This document shows positions 5,334 to 7,498 of a stretch of DNA of 7,498 nt, one piece after another (the first letter of the stretch is position 1; every line of letters starts with the position of its first letter). Source of the stretch: Methanobrevibacter sp. (GTDB lineage: Archaea > Methanobacteriota > Methanobacteria > Methanobacteriales > Methanobacteriaceae); assembly GCA_009776495.1 (NCBI GenBank), contig WRNS01000038.1:1-7498 (forward strand), written 5' to 3'. Made by a program: the position numbers and the translations under genes. Under the pieces are notes generated by a model. It was not told where the DNA came from and made no database searches. It saw nothing but the letters and a program-made list of their open reading frames with translations.

Positions 5334-6245
5334 CTAATATAAGGATTCCTTTGCAATCTTTAATGCAAACTGTATTTCTATGTTTTCATTTCCTTTAAAA
5401 GAGTTTAAAATTTTATCTACTTCTTTGTTCATTATCTCTATTTGACCAATGGATCTAATAGCTTCCCATTGGATTTCAACAGTATTATTTTTATTATTAT
5501 TCTTATTTTTATTATTATTATTCTTTTTATTATTATTGTTATTCTTATTAGAGTAGCTACTACCTTTACTACAATAATATTTATTTAATATATTAATAGC
5601 TAATTTCAAAGCATTTTCATTGTTTTTAAATCCGCTTAAAGCTCTTACAATTTTCCATTGGATAATTTTATCATTTTCATGAATTTGTGAAAAAGAAACC
5701 AAAGAGTTTAATGCTCTATGATCATTATATTTATGAGCTATAGCTCCAATTGCATCAATAGCTTGTTCTTTTACAAAATCATCATAGATTTCTTTCTCAT
5801 CATCTAAAACCTTCATTAAATAAGGAGTAGCTGTCTTCCCAATTTTAGCTAAAGTTCGCCCTGCTAGATCTCTTGGAAGTGGAAAACTCTTTTTATTAAA
5901 GTATTTTTTCGGTAACTCTCTTTCCTGATTATCCCCAATTGTGCCAAGAATATTAATCAGATAAAGAACCGAATTTTCTTTGTGTTTTGCTAAACTTTCC
6001 GAAATAGCTATTCTAGTGTAAAGAGCTTTTTCAACAACGAATTGATTAACTAATGGTTTAATACTTTCAATATCGTTTTTATCACTTAAAATTTTTGCAG
6101 CTATTGTTCTTTTTTGAGGATTACTACTTTTTAGCATTAGAATCAGTTCTTTAGAAGACAGATTGATGAAGGGCTCTAAATCTTCATCATAAGTTTTTCC
6201 TCTTCTTTTTTGACCTTCTAATTTTTTATTAATAGAATCCCTCAT
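5334..6245 (-). CDS. HEAT-repeat protein with Asn/Lys-rich insertion
   Basis: From ATG 6245 (303 residues) the protein is an array of about six or seven paired helices typical of HEAT/PBS-lyase-like repeats: LILMLKSSNPQKRTIAAKIL (35-54), TRIAISESLAKH, DLAGRTLAKIGKT, EQAIDAIGAIAH, QWKIVRALSGF, QWEAIRSIGQIE and a final FALKIAKESL. No signal peptide or membrane segment is seen, so it should be cytosolic and act as a protein-binding scaffold. Residues 233-254 are only Asn and Lys and sit between the helices of the sixth repeat, as a disordered loop insertion. The start is chosen because AAGGA (6255-6259) lies nine bases before ATG 6245; TTG 6251 would leave only three bases. It is convergent with the ArsR fusion gene, whose stop lies 20 bases away, and divergent from the next repeat protein. 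Partner unknown. QueG proteins of some bacteria carry a C-terminal HEAT domain, a possible but weak link to its neighbour. Confidence 0.85.
   Translation of the reverse strand: MRDSINKKLEGQKRRGKTYDEDLEPFINLSSKELILMLKSSNPQKRTIAAKILSDKNDIESIKPLVNQFVVEKALYTRIAISESLAKHKENSVLYLINILGTIGDNQERELPKKYFNKKSFPLPRDLAGRTLAKIGKTATPYLMKVLDDEKEIYDDFVKEQAIDAIGAIAHKYNDHRALNSLVSFSQIHENDKIIQWKIVRALSGFKNNENALKLAINILNKYYCSKGSSYSNKNNNNNKKNNNNKNKNNNKNNTVEIQWEAIRSIGQIEIMNKEVDKILNSFKGNENIEIQFALKIAKESLY
5484..5549 (-). repeat. Trinucleotide (AAT/AAC/AAA) tract encoding 22 Asn/Lys residues
   Basis: On the coding strand this 66-base stretch consists only of AAT, AAC and AAA codons (ATT, GTT and TTT on the plus strand). 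It encodes residues 233-254 of the HEAT protein as 22 uninterrupted Asn or Lys. The repeat unit is three bases, so slippage during replication would add or remove residues without breaking the frame. Confidence 0.85.
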
Positions 6246-6608
6246 AATCAACGTTCCTTAAAATTATGAAAATATTCACTGATAATAAAGATTATAACTA
6301 TTGTATATTAAATTTTAATTCAAATAAACTTATATATTGAAAAAATTAGTTAATAATAAAAAAAATTATTAATTTTAAATTAGGACTGATTAGAAAAAAT
6401 ACCAATCATTCATTAAAAAACCTTGAAATGACTATTCATTTGATAGGTAGAAAACTATATACATAATAACATACAATATATAACTAAGGCAAAGAATAAA
6501 GAGTTATTATAATTTTATAATTTTCAATAAATAAATTTTCAGGTTAATATTAAATACATACTATAATTTGATGAATAAATTTTATTTTATAATAACTGGG
6601 TTGTTATT
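6246..6608. promoter_or_regulatory. Divergent promoter region between the two helical-repeat genes
   Basis: This 363-base spacer drives genes in both directions. For the minus-strand HEAT gene, a symmetric AATATATAA element (6330-6338) and a TTTAATATAC-like site around 6303-6312 are TATA candidates, and AAGGA at 6255-6259 is the ribosome binding site. For the plus-strand gene, ACTATAATT (6560-6568) is well placed, giving a leader of roughly 18 bases that includes GGG at 6598-6600; earlier TATA-like sites occur at 6455-6461 and 6475-6483. No credible small gene was found. TATA assignments are by pattern and spacing in AT-rich DNA and none is secure. Confidence 0.4.
6350..6372. repeat. Perfect hairpin with A-loop in the divergent promoter region
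   Basis: TTAATAAT (6350-6357) pairs exactly with ATTATTAA (6365-6372) across a seven-A loop. It lies upstream of both divergent genes. It could be a protein-binding site or chance structure in AT-rich DNA. Confidence 0.3.
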
Positions 6609-7373
6609 ATGGTATCATTTAAACCAAAATCCAAGAATGATAAAAAAAAAGAAGAAAAATCAGACGATTGGTTTAATAATGAAAGTATTCTTGAAAATAT
6701 TTCTAATGACAGCGATTGGAAAGTACGACTTTTTTTAGTGGAAAAAACAGATGATGAAAATATTCTAAGTAAAATAGCTATAGAAGATAGTGATCGTGAT
6801 GTGCGAATAGCTGCTGTTAAAAAATTAAAGGATGAAAGTGTTCTAAACCATATAGCTAAAACCGATGATGACTGGAAAGTCCGTCTTGATGCAGTAAAAA
6901 AAATTAATGATGCAGATGCTCTTCGTGATATTGCTGAAAATAATAGTAACTGGAAAGTTCGCCGAGCTGCAGTATATAAGATAAATGATGAAAAAGTCCT
7001 GATTGGAATTGCTAAAAATAATAGTGATTCAAATGTACAGTGTGCTGCAGTAAAGAAAATAAAAGATGAACAAACCATTATAGACATAGCTAAACATCAC
7101 TATGATACCGAAGCTCGCTTAGCTGCAGTTAAAAAGTTAGATGATGAAAATATTCTTGCTAATATTGTTAAAAACGATGATGATTTGACAGTCCGTATTA
7201 CAGCAGTAGAAATGCTACAAAACGAAAAAATCCTCTACGAAATTGCTCAACGAGAGGAAAATTGGAAAATTCGTCTTGCAGCCGTAGAAAAGATAACAGA
7301 TGAAAATTTTCTCGCTGAACTTGCCAAAAAAGATAAAGGCTGGAAAGTCTATATTTCAAAATCAAAAAAATAA
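6609..7373 (+). CDS. Repeat protein of eight 26-residue HEAT/LRV-like units, function unknown
   Basis: This 254-residue protein has a charged, lysine-rich N-terminus (1-20), a partial unit (about 20-34), eight consecutive units of exactly 26 residues (35-242) with no insertions, and a partial last unit (243-254). Key unit positions are Trp-Lys-Val-Arg at 3-6, Ala-Ala-Val-Lys-Lys at 8-12, Asp-Glu at 15-16, Ile/Val-Leu at 18-19 and Ile-Ala-Lys at 22-24. This gives two short helices per unit, as in HEAT and leucine-rich-variant (LRV) repeats; W-x-V-R recalls LRV. No signal peptide, membrane segment, cysteine cluster or catalytic motif is seen, so it is probably a cytosolic curved scaffold with an acidic loop face. 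It is divergent from another HEAT protein and followed by a strong T-tract, so it is transcribed alone. Start ATG 6609 has only a weak GGG eight bases upstream. Family certain as helical repeat; partner unknown. Confidence 0.85.
   Translation: MVSFKPKSKNDKKKEEKSDDWFNNESILENISNDSDWKVRLFLVEKTDDENILSKIAIEDSDRDVRIAAVKKLKDESVLNHIAKTDDDWKVRLDAVKKINDADALRDIAENNSNWKVRRAAVYKINDEKVLIGIAKNNSDSNVQCAAVKKIKDEQTIIDIAKHHYDTEARLAAVKKLDDENILANIVKNDDDLTVRITAVEMLQNEKILYEIAQREENWKIRLAAVEKITDENFLAELAKKDKGWKVYISKSKK
6711..7334 (+). repeat. Eight in-frame 78-base coding repeats
   Basis: The coding sequence consists of eight diverged copies of a 78-base unit, in register and without gaps. WKVR recurs in units 1, 3 and 4 (WKIR in 8) and AAVKK in units 2, 5 and 6. 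Copies differ widely at the DNA level, so expansion is old and protein-level selection has kept unit length. Units 1 to 8 start at residues 35, 61, 87, 113, 139, 165, 191 and 217. Confidence 0.85.
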
Positions 7374-7391
7374 ATTTATCATAATTACTAT

Positions 7392-7429
7392 AAAAAAAAT
7401 AAATTTTTTTTCATTTTTTTTTTTTTTTT
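7392..7429 (+). terminator. A8/T8 fold-back and T16 tract ending the last gene
   Basis: Eighteen bases after the stop at 7373, eight A (7392-7399) can pair with eight T (7404-7411), followed by CA and an uninterrupted run of 16 T (7414-7429). Long oligo(T) on the coding strand is the main archaeal termination signal. The remaining sequence to 7498 is T-rich with ATTT/ATT simple repeats and no gene. Confidence 0.65.
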
Positions 7430-7498
7430 ATTTAATTAATTTATTTTATTTATTTATTATTATTTATTATTTTATTTTTTTAGAAAAAAGTAAATTTT

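Noticed and set aside
6587..7087. 166-residue open frame on the minus strand
   Set aside because: It is the antisense shadow of the 26-residue repeat gene; its Ser/Phe/Thr-rich pattern repeats every 26 residues only because the plus-strand repeats do. No ribosome binding site or recognisable motif.

Overview
The window looks like chromosome of a very AT-rich methanogenic archaeon of the order Methanobacteriales, most likely Methanobrevibacter or a close relative. The evidence is an archaeal family B DNA polymerase that stops just after motif C (the split PolB1 form known from this order), TATA-box promoters, GGTGAT-type ribosome binding sites, TTG starts, oligo(T) tracts at gene ends, and spacers built almost entirely of A and T. 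No rRNA, tRNA, CRISPR array or complete insertion sequence was seen.

Layout. 116-1945 (+) encodes the large subunit of a split replicative-type DNA polymerase B; the thumb-domain partner PolB2 is not here. 1946-2407 is not empty: it holds a small ferredoxin-like gene (2037-2179) with a strong ribosome binding site, broken by a one-base frameshift, then a hairpin and simple AT repeats. 2408-2827 (+) is a PaaI-type hotdog thioesterase. 3012-3704 (+) is a small, lysine-rich secreted protein with an internal duplication. After a 412-base AT-rich spacer, 4117-5313 (+) encodes an ArsR-type DNA-binding domain fused, through a cysteine-rich linker, to an iron-sulfur domain resembling that of epoxyqueuosine reductase. 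Convergent to it is a HEAT-repeat protein (5334-6245, -) with an asparagine/lysine tract encoded by an unstable-looking trinucleotide repeat. Divergent from that, 6609-7373 (+) is made of eight exact-length 26-residue helical repeats and ends at a 16-T terminator.

How the genes relate. No operon is evident: each gene has its own promoter-like sequence and long spacer. The most unusual gene is the ArsR/iron-sulfur fusion, which by architecture could be a one-component sensor that reads metal or redox state and binds DNA. A 12-bp palindrome lies at its presumed TATA box. The two helical-repeat genes share a 363-base divergent promoter region and may be scaffold proteins; their partners are unknown. 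The most distinctive points are the fusion regulator, the broken ferredoxin gene, and the repeat-encoded Asn/Lys tract.
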